The notes: generated by a model not told the origin, from the letters alone. Positions 45,150 to 54,730 are shown, numbered from the stretch's first letter. The stretch is 64,000 nt of DNA from Euonymus europaeus (GCA_963580455.1 OY756966.1:19409001-19473000); one strand, 5' to 3'. Program-made: numbers and translations.

Positions 45150-46738
45150 TGATTGGGATGGTATTTTGCATATTTTTGTGGAATTTTGAAAGTAAAAAAG
45201 TTGAGTTTCAATGCTTAAAAATCACATTTAAGGTTTGAGTTGCCGAAATCCGTGTTAATGAGCCAATGCATAATTTAACACTTTGACATAGTCATTTTAA
45301 GTGTTTTATAGTGGTTCAAGTTGGTTTGGTAGCTTAGAGATATGAAATCCAGGTTTTAAGCATAATGGTTAGCATGTGGAAATGCTATCTCTTAAGCATT
45401 TGAGTTTTAATGTGTCAGATTTGGTTCTATCAACCTAAAAATGGTTTTGACACTTGTTTAAGTATGTTTCAGTCATTTATGACTTGTTTGAATGGTTTTC
45501 GTAGACTCCGGAATGATCGGGATCAAATATGGAAGAAAAGGCATAATAGAGCTGTAAAATTGGACTTTACTGTCAATCGTCCGGACGCGTATCAGACGGA
45601 GTGCGGACGCTTCAAGAAGAAAGGCAAACAGCACTATTTTCAAGTATCTCCGTCCGGACGGTACTGTTCACCGTCTAGATGGACAAAGGAGAAAGCCAAA
45701 ACTGTCACCGAAAAATCTGCGCAATACTTTTCGGGTCAACTTTTGAAGGTGAAAATGATCGAATTAGAAGCCACTTTATTCTACAAAGTTGAATTCGACG
45801 TCCCGAAATGTCCAACAAGTACTCATATGTATAAATCCCTTGAGAATTGAAGTCTGTGGAATTAAAACAAGTGGCTGCCTCGAACAGTTCCAGTAATTCG
45901 GGTTTTATGATTATTACTCAATTCTTGAAGGGCAAACTTGTCTAATTGCTTTCTTTGACCAATGAGATTTATTTGTAATGGGTTAGGATGGTATTTTAAC
46001 ACATGTATTAGGGTTTTAAGGGTCTTGAGACCCCATTCTTGGGACAACACTCATTTTGGCCGAAAATTACAATTCATCTTAGGGTTTTGTTATCTCTTGT
46101 TTGTTCTTCATTTTGATGCTTTGTTGGAGTTCAAAAATCATCCCCAAGAAGTTAGCTAGGAGTTTTGGAGACCCAACCAACTAGAAGAAGAAGTTCTTCA
46201 TCCTTGTAGAGCTTGAAAAGAGCCCAAGTTGGAGTTGCTTCAACCTCTATTTGTAAATTGGAAGGCCATTGCGCCACAACTTTCGATATTGGATTTGATT
46301 TCTAAACTCTTTTTACTTATTTTTATTTCATTTAGTTATTTTATTTGGATTTGCATTTTCTAGTTTAATCTTCTTGGTTATTGTTCATTTCAATTTTGTT
46401 TTCACTTTAATGATTTATGCTATGCTAGATTTTGTTCATTTTATCTTTGATTTTTTTATAATAGTTTAGTTTCTATTCCCATTTCATATATTGCATATTA
46501 GGGTTTAACCCAATCACTCACTCCAAGAGGGAAAATTGAATCTAACCAATGGTTAGTGCAATTTTTCCATACTTAACATTGTGAATACCATATTTAACTC
46601 ATAATTAGGTTAATAATCCATAGACCCAAGCCGAAACCATAAGTCTTTGTGAGACGATTTGAGATTTACCCCTATTATTACTTTGACAAAACTGTACTTG
46701 GGAAAGCATTAATCCACTTACCTATTTTGGGCGAGTCA
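45150..46738 (+). mobile_element. 3' LTR of the plus-strand Athila-type element
   Basis: 1,589 bp, starting TGATTGGGATGG and ending GGGCGAGTCA, followed by the target duplication ATAGG (46,739-46,743). Confidence 0.93.
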
Positions 46739-46743
46739 ATAGG
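46739..46743. repeat. target site duplication, right copy
   Basis: ATAGG, matching 36,168-36,172. Confidence 0.95.
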
Positions 46744-47454
46744 CTTCAACCATTTTCCCGAGCAATGGAGCGAATATTTTGTTAACCAATCTTTGATATG
46801 TTGCTCCAGCATTCTTCAACCCAAAGGGCATTACTTGGTAACAATATGTGCCTTCAGGTGTTATAAACAAGGTGTGCTCTTCGTCTTCTTGATTCATTTG
46901 AATCTGATGGTATCCCGAGTATGCATCGAGGAAGCTGAGAAGGCCCTTTCCCGATGTAGCGTCTACAAGCTGATCAATTTTGGGTAGAGGATAGCTGTCT
47001 TTCGGACAGGCTTTGTTGAGGTCTGTGAAATCAACGCACATGCTCCATTCTCCATTGGGTTCACCACCATCACCGCATTGGCAAGCCATTATGGGTACTG
47101 GACTTCTCTAATGAACCCAGTGTCCAGAAGTTTGCCTACCTCAGTCTTAATTGCCTCTTGTCTGTTAAGGGCAAAACTTCTATTTTTCTGTTTAACTGGT
47201 CGGCAGCCAGGCTTTATACTAAGGCAGTGTGTAATTACATCTACACTTATCTCGGGCATTTCATCTGCATTAGATGCGAACGGGTCAATGTTTTCGAGAA
47301 GCAAACTTGTCAATTTCTTCATCAAATCTCTCGTAAGCTCGGATCCATGGTAAAGCTTCTTTTCAGTGCCCTCTTCAACCACAATCGGTACAAGCTTCTC
47401 TGCTGCTGTGGGTTTCATAAGGGCTATATCTTGGACATCCAACAAGTCCAACAA
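46744..47454 (-). pseudogene. Tat RT N-terminal half
   Basis: Minus-strand RT leading into the insertion point. 47,454-47,089 holds the pre-RT and fingers region (ISVDVITHCLSIKPGCRPV, EVGKLLDTGFIREVQYP). 47,089-46,744 holds WSMCVDFTDLNKACPKDSYP, LLSFLDAYSGYHQIQM, EGTYCYQVMPFGLKNAGATY and GKMVEAY. The reading stops in the Tyr codon of the YVDD box and resumes at 36,172. A stop and frame change lie near 47,089. The next conserved residues are on the other side of the Athila-type insert. Confidence 0.9.
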
Positions 47455-47587
47455 AGAGACTGATGTCTTCTTGTCTTTTATATATCAATGAGGTACATTT
47501 GTCGAGCAAGCTTTTGATCCCCTTGTACCTCGCATGCCTCTTGTCTAGCAGGGAATTTCATCTTTAGGTAGTAGGTAGAAACTCTGC

Positions 47588-47860
47588 TCAAGCCCGATGT
47601 AGGAAAGGTCGGCCAATGAGAGCGTTATATGGAGTTTTGACATCTACGACCAAGAAGTCTACCATAAAAAATTTAGACCGTGGATGAGTTCCTAAAGTGA
47701 TGGGTAGAGTAACCACACCCAAGGGCACTTTCTCTCCAGTAAAACCATAAAAGGGCGACGAAAATTTCTTTAAACTTTCTTTCGGAAGATTCATTTGCAT
47801 ATAGGCAGGGTAGAAGAGGACATCAGCAACGATGATGGCCTCTACAACTAGCACATCATC
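47588..47860 (-). pseudogene. Tat protease region, active site lost
   Basis: Reads ADVLFYPAYMQMNLPKESL, FYGFTGEKVPLGVVTLPI and YNALIGRPFLHRA, the standard Tat protease body. The segment before it reads VVEAIIV, where the family has VxVDxGSSA. The catalytic Asp-x-Gly is therefore missing and this protease would be dead. Confidence 0.75.
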
Positions 47861-47989
47861 GTGGGGCTAGTGCAGACTATCCCCATCTCTTTCAGAGAAA
47901 ACTATCTTCTCATCCTTAGTTTTGACTCTTTTCTTCTGATCGGACACATGGTGAACTGCCCAGGCGTAGGATTTTTCGCTAGATGATCT

Positions 47990-49440
47990 TTCTCCCCCAG
48001 AAGCCAGTCCACCAACTATCATCCTGATGGTGCCAGTTGAGCCTCGATTCTCATCCCGAGGGGAATTGTCTCTTCTTCTCCTCTACCTTCTGTCATTCCT
48101 TCTAACTTCTCTCCTATATTTTGGCTATCCCCCTATCCCCCTATCATCTCTCCTTCTTTTTCTCCAATACCATTGGTGTAGTTTTTGAGATATCCCCTAT
48201 GAACGAGGCCTTCTATCTCGGTTTTTAGATGACGACAATCATCAGTATCATGGTCTGGTCCTCGGTAGAACTTATAGTATTTATCACTCCCCTTTATTCC
48301 AGGGGTAGGCTTCATCTTTGAAGGCTATCTGACAATCTCCCGATCTTATATCTCATTTAGGAATTTTTTTCAACAAGGTATTAAAGGGAGTGTAAGAGTC
48401 ATAATGTGATGTCTATGATGTTTCATCCCTCCGAGAAGAGGATCTACCACCTTCGGAGCATTTTTTGTCTCCTTCTTGTCGCCCGACATCACTCCTCTTT
48501 CTCGAATGAGACTTGTCAGGGGATTTGTCGGTTGCGTGGGGTGAAGCCATCATTTCATCAGCAGCAATGTACTTCCCTACCCGAGAGAGCAACTCGGGGA
48601 TGCTCTTTGGGTGCTTCTTGGAAAAGGAGTGTTTCAGCGTAGCATGCCAAACTCTTATCGTGAAAACAGTGATGGCTATGATCGACTGTAAATCTGGGAT
48701 CTCTAGGCAATCACCATTGAACCTGGTCACGAATTCTCTATGGCTCTCATTAGGTTTCTACCGATTGGTAATCAGTATAGCGTTAGTTTTCCTCAGTGGC
48801 CAAGAACTCACGAAGTGAGCGACAAACCGGTTGGTTAGCTCATCAAAAGTGTGAATGCAACCATGAGGAAGAGCCTTAAACCATCTTCGTGCAACACCAA
48901 TGAGTGAAATGGGAAAACCTATGACGTGGTCCAAAAGATCTCCTTTGCCATTGTATTTTTTGACATTGGCCACCTTGCAGTTCTTCGGTACTCGGGCACC
49001 TTGTATCTCGGGTGCTAGGGGCGTGAGATTCTTGTCCCAATCCATTGTGTCAAGGAATGGGTGCTCTTGCATAGCCGTGATTTTCCGATCAACTACATCC
49101 TCAATGAACTTGCTACCCCCTCGTGTGTATGAGTAGCATGAGTTCGTCGGCTCGTACCAACTGAAGACCTTGCTCGGTGATGGTTATTGAATTCCCCAGT
49201 CTAAGAGTTCTACTCTCTAGATTCCTGATCTGCACTCTCTTGAGGTGGTGGTGCATTGTTCTATTCCTGAATCTGATACATCCTCTGAGCAAGTTGGTCA
49301 TCTGTTGCATTAGCTGGGTAAGTTGATCCTGAAGCTGTTGCTAGCCTAGTTGTTCGGCTCGAGCATTTTCTCCCGCGATAGTATGCTCAGTGGGTTGTTT
49401 ATCCCTATTGCTCCTAGTTCGAACCATAATTTGTTGTTTA
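47990..49440 (-). pseudogene. Tat gag, broken
   Basis: Minus-strand gag in several pieces. 49,072-48,758 reads PLAPEIQGARVPKNCKVAN, KKYNGKGDLLDHVIGF, ARRWFKALPHGCIHTFDEL and RFVAHFVSSW. 48,730-48,413 reads IPDLQSIIAITVFTIRV and a basic Ser/Arg-rich tail. 48,315-48,133 reads YYKFYRGPDHDTDDCRHLKT, the degenerate Cys/His motif followed by EIEGLVHRGYLKNY. The order is that of Tat-lineage gag. The upstream stretch to 49,440 is an extended leader or N-terminus with a Gln/Leu-rich part. Confidence 0.8.
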
Positions 49441-49454
49441 AAGGAAACCAACGT

Positions 49455-49473
49455 TTCCTACAAACGGTGCCAA
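49455..49473 (-). promoter_or_regulatory. primer binding site of the Tat element
   Basis: The minus strand reads TTGGCACCGTTTGTAGGAA, close to the TTGGCGCCGTYTGTGGGAA form common in Tat-lineage elements. It lies 2 bp from the inner end of the 5' LTR (49,476). Confidence 0.75.
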
Positions 49474-49475
49474 TC

Positions 49476-49988
49476 TGATGACGTCTGAAACTTGCTCGGC
49501 AGATGACGTATCAAATATGGTCAAACTAGGTCTTCTCGGTTGACAATGTGTCCTCGGTATACGAGCTTCCTGCTAATACGAACAGAGATTGTTGTTCTCT
49601 GGCGTTGGCTCTCCGACGCTCAAGTCAGATGAGAAAAAACTAACCTTTAAAGTCCGTGAGTCGGGTCTCCAAAAGCTGTGAAGTATTTGTTGAGTCAAAA
49701 AGTTAAGTCCATACCTGTGGGGAGATGTCCCATTTTATAATAAAATAGATCTCCTAGTGATAGTAAAATTCTCATTGTAATAGAGTTCTTGTGGCATTAG
49801 GAAACAGTGTAAGAAGAGAGAATCCTTATAGGAAAAGGATCTCATTTCCTCCGAAACCAAAGTGCCGAGAATAAAGTTCCCGAGGGTTTTCGTCGTATCC
49901 GAGCAACAACCAACAAGCAGGTGAGTTCTATTCAAGGCTGGTGTGCCACGTGTCAAACCGTGGTTCGTGGTATTTTTTGGTGTTATCA
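49476..49988 (-). mobile_element. 5' LTR of the Tat element
   Basis: 513 bp, partner of 30,352-30,889. The outer end GGTGTTATCA abuts a tRNA-derived repeat at 49,989. Confidence 0.85.
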
Positions 49989-50186
49989 GATCACCTTAGT
50001 GGTAGTGTCACCTTCCCACTTACATAAGGTCGGGGGTTCGATCCTTACCTCATACAAGAAAACGAGGGGGGACATGGAAGCGGCTTCTCGCTGTAATAAA
50101 TTTGTGCAGGCCTAGAGCGGACAATTGCTTTGGTTTGGGCTCAAGGCCTGCTTTGCCTGGTCTCCAAATCAAAAAGGCGCCTTTTA
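49989..50186 (+). repeat. tRNA-derived SINE-like repeat
   Basis: The head reads GATCACCTTAGTGGTAGTG (box A-like) and, about 30 bp on, GGGGGTTCGATCC (box B-like), the spacing of an internal pol III promoter. The body has no coding capacity. It begins at the first base after the Tat LTR, so the LTR probably inserted at or next to the SINE start. Confidence 0.55.
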
Positions 50187-50370
50187 TGATGATACATATT
50201 TTTGCAAGCTCCGTGCCTCGAACCCTTGCTCTCGTGATAAGAGGAGCTATGGGTGTGAGAGCACTACTACGAAGCTGATCAGCTTGGTGGTAGTGCTCTC
50301 ACACCCATAGCTCCTCTTATCACGAGAGCAAGGGTTCGAGGCACGGAGCTTGCAAAAATATTTATCATCA
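50187..50370. repeat. 184-bp near-perfect palindrome of a second tRNA-derived repeat
   Basis: Two 92-bp arms meet without spacer at 50,278/50,279 (centre AGCTGATCAGCT), with about three mismatches. Each arm, read outward from the centre, starts CAGCTTGGTGGTAGTGCTC (box A-like) and has AGGGTTCGAGGC (box B-like), then GGAGCTTGCAAAAATA. It is therefore a head-to-head inverted pair of one SINE-like sequence. It lies in the MULE, between the Tat LTR and the Ulp1-type exons. Confidence 0.85.
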
Positions 50371-50399
50371 ATATTAAAATGACAATATCAATAAAAGTT

Positions 50400-51040
50400 T
50401 CCGTCATTAATGTTTGTTTAGAGTATATTAATGCCTACCGGTAAAACCATGACACAACCTGTGACATCTGCTACTTTTTCATTTTCTCGAAGAGATGTCA
50501 GTAGGTAGTTCAAGAAACATGAAGACCAATTGTAAGTATTTATGGAATTCACATCCTCAATGTAGGTTAGGTAGCCCCAACAACTCAGACACTTCGTTGG
50601 TATAAAAAAGGCTATAAGTAAAAATAGCGCCATCAATCTGCCAATTCATTCATTCAAACAGTATATAAAACCTTGTTAGTATCAATATCATCATTAGTAT
50701 CAATAGTATCAGTAGTATCGACAGTATAAAATTCAATTTACTTGCATAGGTCATCAACATATTCATCTATGTCTTTGGATGCTGCTTCCTTCATGTTGGA
50801 TGTGATAATCTTCCTAGTCAGTCCTGTACACTTTATGAAGCATCGAATGTATAGGCTTGTGTCTTTTTTGGATTTTTGTCTATCTACCTCTATATCGATT
50901 GTCTGATCTTCAATGCCGAATATAGCCCTCATGTCATCAATTGTGACGTTCACATGCTTTTCATTGAAAACAAAATCATGTGTAACAGTTGAGTAGTGAT
51001 CTATCAAATCACATAGATGTAGATCGCTCCTTCGACATTT
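50400..51040 (-). pseudogene. Ulp1-type MULE gene, N-terminal exons
   Basis: Minus-strand exon 51,040-50,738 reads RRSDLHLCDLIDHYSTVTHD, VNVTIDDMRAIFGIED and DEYVDDLCK. A second stretch at 50,636-50,418 reads GYLTYIEDVNSINTYNWSSC and LLTSLRENEKVADVTGCVMVL. This is the leading domain normally found N-terminal to Ulp1 proteases in plant transposon-linked genes (similar to plant-mobile-domain proteins). The coding series stops at the SINE/Tat insertion and continues on its other side at 30,346. Joining the halves is inferred from order, strand and family architecture. Confidence 0.65.
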
Positions 51041-52520
51041 CGACTTTTCTATTTTTCTATCACTAATGGAATTGATTAAATTCCAAAAGGGAAGTGATCA
51101 CATTTTGTTTTTCTATTTTCTCGTGAACTTGAAGCTTCCAATCACTTCAACAAAACCGATCAAGTTTGATCGATATTGCACAGTATTCCGATTTCTAGTC
51201 ATTATTATAACAAATTGACTTTTTGCCAAAAGAAAATTCACAATTCAATTAATAGAATCAACAGTATCAAATCTTCATGAACGATGAGTACGAAACCGTA
51301 ATACTAAATGCATTGAAGGATATGTTTTACAACAGTATGAATAATGTGAGTGAGCATCACAGTACCAACAATATACACATAATTTCCAATATCAGAACTA
51401 TAATAATATTTAAACTAGCAATTCCTCACGAGTCAGTACCAACAGTATCAAAAAATAACAATGAATCACTGACAGTATTAGTAAAATCAAAATAAATTTA
51501 TCAATAACATTAACAATACCAACATTACCAACACTATAAACATAATTTTTAATATGAAAACTGCAATAATATTAAAACTAACAATTCCACACATGTCAGT
51601 ACCAACAATACCAGCAATATCAAAAAAAATATCAACAGTACCAACAATATCTTTGCAAATCTAACAACAACATTAATAGGATCAATATTAAGAACAAAAT
51701 ACCAGCAAAATCAACAATACCAATAATATTATCACTAAAAAGAAAGATCCTTAAGACCGTATGAAAACCATATTAAATAGTATCAACCATACCAGAAAAA
51801 TCAAAATAAATCAAACAATAACATTGACAGTATCAATATAAACATCACAATCCGCAGTATCAAACCATAAGACTAAATGCATTGATGGACATGCTCAACA
51901 CAGTATCAATAATATTATCAGCATCAACAGTACCACCAGTATAATCATAATTTTCAGTATAAAAAGTGCAATTACAAGAACATGAAGTCATTGCATTCAC
52001 AAACAGGTTAAACACAACATCAAAATAATATTAAAATAACACAAATAATATATAAATCACAATAACAGTGCCAACAATATCAAAATAACACAAGTGCATT
52101 AACAACATATAGAAACATGAATAAGGCAGTATCAAAACCTCAATAATCATTATTAAATGCAATACCCATAGTATTTGATACAACATTAATGGCATCAACA
52201 GTACCAAGAGAGTCAAAATAGCAATCAAAACTAACAAAATTTCACACTATAACATCCATTGTACAGTAGTATCAAAATGACAAAGGTAACAACATCCATA
52301 ATACACATCAAAAAATGAATATTTATAACATTCACAATATCAGTTACAAATGTTAAAAAATAATTTCTAAGAAGAAAAGTTACAAACCGGAGTGGGAGAC
52401 AATGACGACACCTAAGAGGGAAATAATGGTGGAATCGACGAGGAAGAATCAATAGAACACATTAACATATACGAAACATTATACAGTAGATAGACAGTAT
52501 CAAGTAAATATGCTACTTAC
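51041..52520. repeat. low-complexity region rich in AGTATCAA/AGTACCAA words
   Basis: Dozens of words such as CAGTATCAA, AGTACCAACA, AACAATACCA and CAATATCA. No coding sequence was recognised. The same word family fills 27.2-28.4 kb and 29.2-29.9 kb on the other side of the retroelement nest, supporting one original element. Confidence 0.7.
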
Positions 52521-52593
52521 CGTCGCGATCTCACATGAGAATATGTCGAAAAGCCACTGCAACTGACGTTGCTTCTTGAAAGTTTCCGATCCT

Positions 52594-52660
52594 GTGTGAA
52601 AGTGGAGGTGGCCCATTTACTAGAAGCGTTCGTGTGTGAAAGTGGAGGTGGCCCACTGGC
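52594..52660. repeat. short direct repeat near the right MULE end
   Basis: TGTGTGAAAGTGGAGGTGGC occurs twice, at about 52,595 and 52,632, about 37 bp apart, just inside the right terminal repeat. Confidence 0.7.
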
Positions 52661-52669
52661 TGGTACTAT

Positions 52670-52807
52670 CCGTGTAGTTTGATTTTCAAATTGCGAGGGC
52701 ATATTTGTCATGTACAAAATATGGTGTGACTGCATTGGTTATAGGGAAACACAGTATGACCAAGTGGTAAAAATGCCCACCACTAATAATCGGCTAGTAA
52801 TTTTCCC
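52670..52807 (-). repeat. right terminal inverted repeat of the MULE
   Basis: Its reverse complement begins GGGAAAATTACTAGCC and resembles the left end (25,628 onward). It ends 95 bp before the first CHY1-like exon. Confidence 0.5.
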
Positions 52808-52902
52808 TGTCAACTACTTTTAAAAGTGAAGTAAATTAATCTAATTTTTTATTTAACACAATTACATAATAATTTAACTTTGTAATGCCAAATGTTGTAA
52901 AG

Positions 52903-53768
52903 GTGAGTATCTAGGGCTTACCGGAGCTCGACTAGATGGAGCAGAGATGCTTGATTATGAATTTGCAACTCATTTTGTTTATTCCAAGGTAATTACATGA
53001 TACCAAACTAATAATATTATAAATAATTGTGTTAGGATTTCCGGTTCAAATATATATTAGAAACTGATATTGTATGTTTTGGGTCAAAAGTCTGCATGAT
53101 TTTGTTCTTATTAGCCGTCATCATTGGTTCTTATGCTAAACAATTCATTGGTTATATATCCCTCGACTTGATTATGACTATTAATTAATACCATTTTATT
53201 GAAACAATAAAAAAATCCTTAACCTTATCAAATTGTCAAATGCAATTATATTATATTTTTCATGACTGGATTAGGATATGGTTTTGTTGGAGAATGAAAT
53301 CGAAAGACTGGGAAGACTATCAGATGCTACCAAAATTATTGAGCGGCTTATGGGTTTATTTGCACACAAACCATCTTTGAAGCAAGATAGTGCCTACGTG
53401 AGGTAATTAATTAAATTGTTTAATTATTTAGTAATTAATTAATTAATAATTAAAGAAAATTGTTTGTGCTAAATTGAATTTCATGAATATCATTGATTTA
53501 ACTAGGTTGGAGACTATCAATAAATGCTTCTCCAAAGAAACAGTTGAAGAAATTTTACACTCTTTTGTAAGAACAACATATATACACAAGCATATATATA
53601 TATACACATTTATATGTATACATATATGTTCATATCAATCACTAACAATGTTTTTTTGTTAATGGCAAATTCGAAGGTCGGATGCGAGAGCTTCGAGAGT
53701 GTATAATTCGTGAATACACCATTGTATGTCACGTTATTCGAGGAACCATAAGCAATGATATATATGAG
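52903..53768 (+). pseudogene. 3-hydroxyisobutyryl-CoA hydrolase (CHY1-like) gene fragment, four exons
   Basis: Exon 52,903-52,988 reads EYLGLTGARLDGAEMLDYEF and ATHFVYSK, then a GT donor. Exon 53,275-53,402 reads MVLLENEIERLGRLSDATKI, ending KPSLKQDSAYV. Exon 53,506-53,566 reads LETINKCFSKETVEEILHSF. Exon about 53,677-53,768 reads EGRMRELRECIIREYTIVCH and VIRGTISNDIYE, then GT. AG/GT borders and phases fit between the first three exons. The phrases match the C-terminal half of plant CHY1 hydrolases (crotonase fold), which act in valine catabolism by hydrolysing 3-hydroxyisobutyryl-CoA. The N-terminal half is absent, and so are about 40 codons between the third and fourth exons. The last exon was not found. 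No stop lies within the exons, so decay is by deletion and by flanking insertions (MULE left, SINE and Tekay right). Confidence 0.8.
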
Positions 53769-53805
53769 GTATTTTTTTTGTCAAATGCATTTATAAGGGT
53801 GGAAT

Positions 53806-54179
53806 TGTAACGACCCGACCTTTTCTCCAGGTCCAGCCAGTCGTCACAGGCCCATGGGCCACAACCCCCAACCTCTATTCGCGTCCAGCCCCTCACGACT
53901 GACTCATACGATAGGTTGTTGAAGGCAGGAGTCGAACTCCTGACCTCCCTTTAACACGCAGCCCATGGCAACACATGCTACCAACTAAGCCATGGCTTAG
54001 TTGGTAGCATGTGTTGCCATGGGCTGCGTGTTAAAGGGAGGTCAGGAGTTCGACTCCTGCCTTCAACAACCTATCGTATGAGTCAGTCGTGAGGGGCTGG
54101 ACGCGAATAGAGGTTGGGGGTTGTGGCCCATGGGCCTGTGACGACTGGCTGGACCTGGAGAAAAGGTCGGGTCGTTACA
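53806..54179. repeat. 374-bp palindrome of a tRNA-derived SINE-like repeat
   Basis: Two 187-bp arms meet without spacer at 53,992/53,993. I could see no mismatch. Each arm, read outward, starts TGGCTTAGTTGGTAGCATG (box A-like), then GGAGTTCGACTCCTGCC (box B-like), and ends GGTCGGGTCGTTACA. It is a head-to-head inverted duplication of one SINE-like unit, in the intron after the last CHY1-like exon. Confidence 0.9.
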
Positions 54180-54224
54180 TAAAAACTGCCTTTTTATAGA
54201 AGCCTTCCCCGTTCCGTCACTCCA

Positions 54225-54390
54225 CGGACACATAGGGACACAACCAGGCCCATGGGCCAGACAGCCCAACCTCTATTCGCGTCCAGCCCCTCACGACTGA
54301 CTCATACGATAGGTTGTTGAAGGCAGGAGTCGAACTCCTGACCTCCCTTTAACACGCTGCCCATGGCACCACATGCTACCAACTAAGCCA
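54225..54390 (-). repeat. third copy of the same SINE-like unit, truncated
   Basis: Near-identical to the left arm of the palindrome from AACCTCTATTCGCGTCCAGC to ACCAACTAAGCCAT (box A end). It differs at a few positions and in its tail (GACAGCCC). It ends exactly where the truncated Tekay LTR begins at about 54,391. Confidence 0.85.
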
Positions 54391-54715
54391 TGAGATAGCC
54401 GGAGTGGATGATCAGCGCAGGGATGCGTGAGGCGTGATGTAGCTGGTGGGAATGGTTTGTCTGTCTGTAGTATCTGTGTTTTGTACGGTATTCCGTATCT
54501 ATGTGATATTCCGCTGTAGACTCTGGTTTGTATGTTACATTCCATCATGGCAGTATTTGGGATTTGGTTGAGACATATATATGTGAGATTACTTATGTAG
54601 TGTTTGGGTAGCTTGGGGTGTAAATCCGGTTCGGGGAACGGAGGAGTTCCCTGCCGGTCACGTCTCTGGGATTCATGGGTGCTCATCTGCACCTATCTGG
54701 GAGAGGGGCGTGACA
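54391..54715 (+). mobile_element. 5' LTR, only the last 325 bp
   Basis: Matches the reverse complement of the outer part of the inverted LTR (60,538-60,863). Ends GAGAGGGGCGTGACA. The missing upstream part (about 1.95 kb) includes the promoter region, so this copy probably lacks its own transcription start. Confidence 0.9.
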
Positions 54716-54718
54716 GTT

Positions 54719-54730
54719 TGGTATCAGAGG
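54719..54730 (+). promoter_or_regulatory. primer binding site, initiator tRNA-Met type
   Basis: TGGTATCAGAGG, 3 bp after the LTR end, the usual PBS of chromoviruses. Confidence 0.92.

Larger units (their letters stand above)
36173..46738 (+). mobile_element. Athila-type Ty3/gypsy element, complete with LTRs and TSD
   Basis: 10,566-bp element in plus orientation: 5' LTR (36,173-37,822), tRNA-Asp-type PBS, gag, protease, RT, RNase H and integrase to 43,551, a 1.6-kb 3' untranslated region, and a 3' LTR (45,150-46,738). It is flanked by ATAGG on both sides. The LTRs begin TGATTGGGATGG and end CGAGTCA. All domains are in order, but the polyprotein is cut by about eight in-frame stops, most explicable by single C-to-T changes. 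The LTR copies differ at about 8 of the first 130 positions by eye and by a repeat expansion, so it is moderately old. Confidence 0.95.
30352..49988 (-). mobile_element. Tat-lineage Ty3/gypsy element, interrupted by an Athila-type element
   Basis: Outer LTRs at 30,352-30,889 and 49,476-49,988 start TGATGACGTCTGAAAC and end GGTGTTATCA. The PBS, gag, protease and RT follow on the minus strand from the right. RT then breaks at 46,744 and resumes at 36,172, on the other side of a 10.6-kb Athila-type insertion. RNase H and integrase continue to about 34,026. An antisense ORF region and a polypurine tract precede the left LTR. Without the insert the element is about 9.07 kb. Flanking pentamers (ATATT and GATCA) differ; a SINE abuts the right LTR. 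All frames are broken. Confidence 0.85.
25628..52807. mobile_element. Mutator-like element carrying transposase and Ulp1-type gene, split by a retroelement nest
   Basis: The ends are similar inverted sequences: left GGGTTTATTACCAAGG and, as reverse complement on the right, GGGAAAATTACTAGCC, with similarity continuing about 140 bp inward (for example a TGACAA..ATGCCCT phrase on both). Inside are a MULE transposase (25.97-27.76 kb, +) and a Ulp1-type protease gene (-) whose N-terminal part is at 50.4-51.0 kb and C-terminal part at 28.4-30.3 kb. Both flanks of the nest share an unusual density of AGTATCAA-type words. Removing the Tat insertion (30,352-49,988) leaves an element of about 7.5 kb. 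MULEs with a Ulp1-like gene are known in plants. No 9-10 bp target duplication was found, so exact ends are tentative. Confidence 0.7.

Noticed and set aside
30352..49988. Reading the Athila gag-pol (+) and Tat gag-pol (-) as one bidirectional novel element
   Set aside because: The perfect ATAGG target duplication and the restored Tat RT reading show two separate nested insertions.
53993..54065. Possible tRNA gene (box A and box B present)
   Set aside because: The sequence does not fold into a proper cloverleaf by eye, lacks a clean acceptor stem, and recurs as a repeat, so it is a tRNA-derived SINE-like unit.
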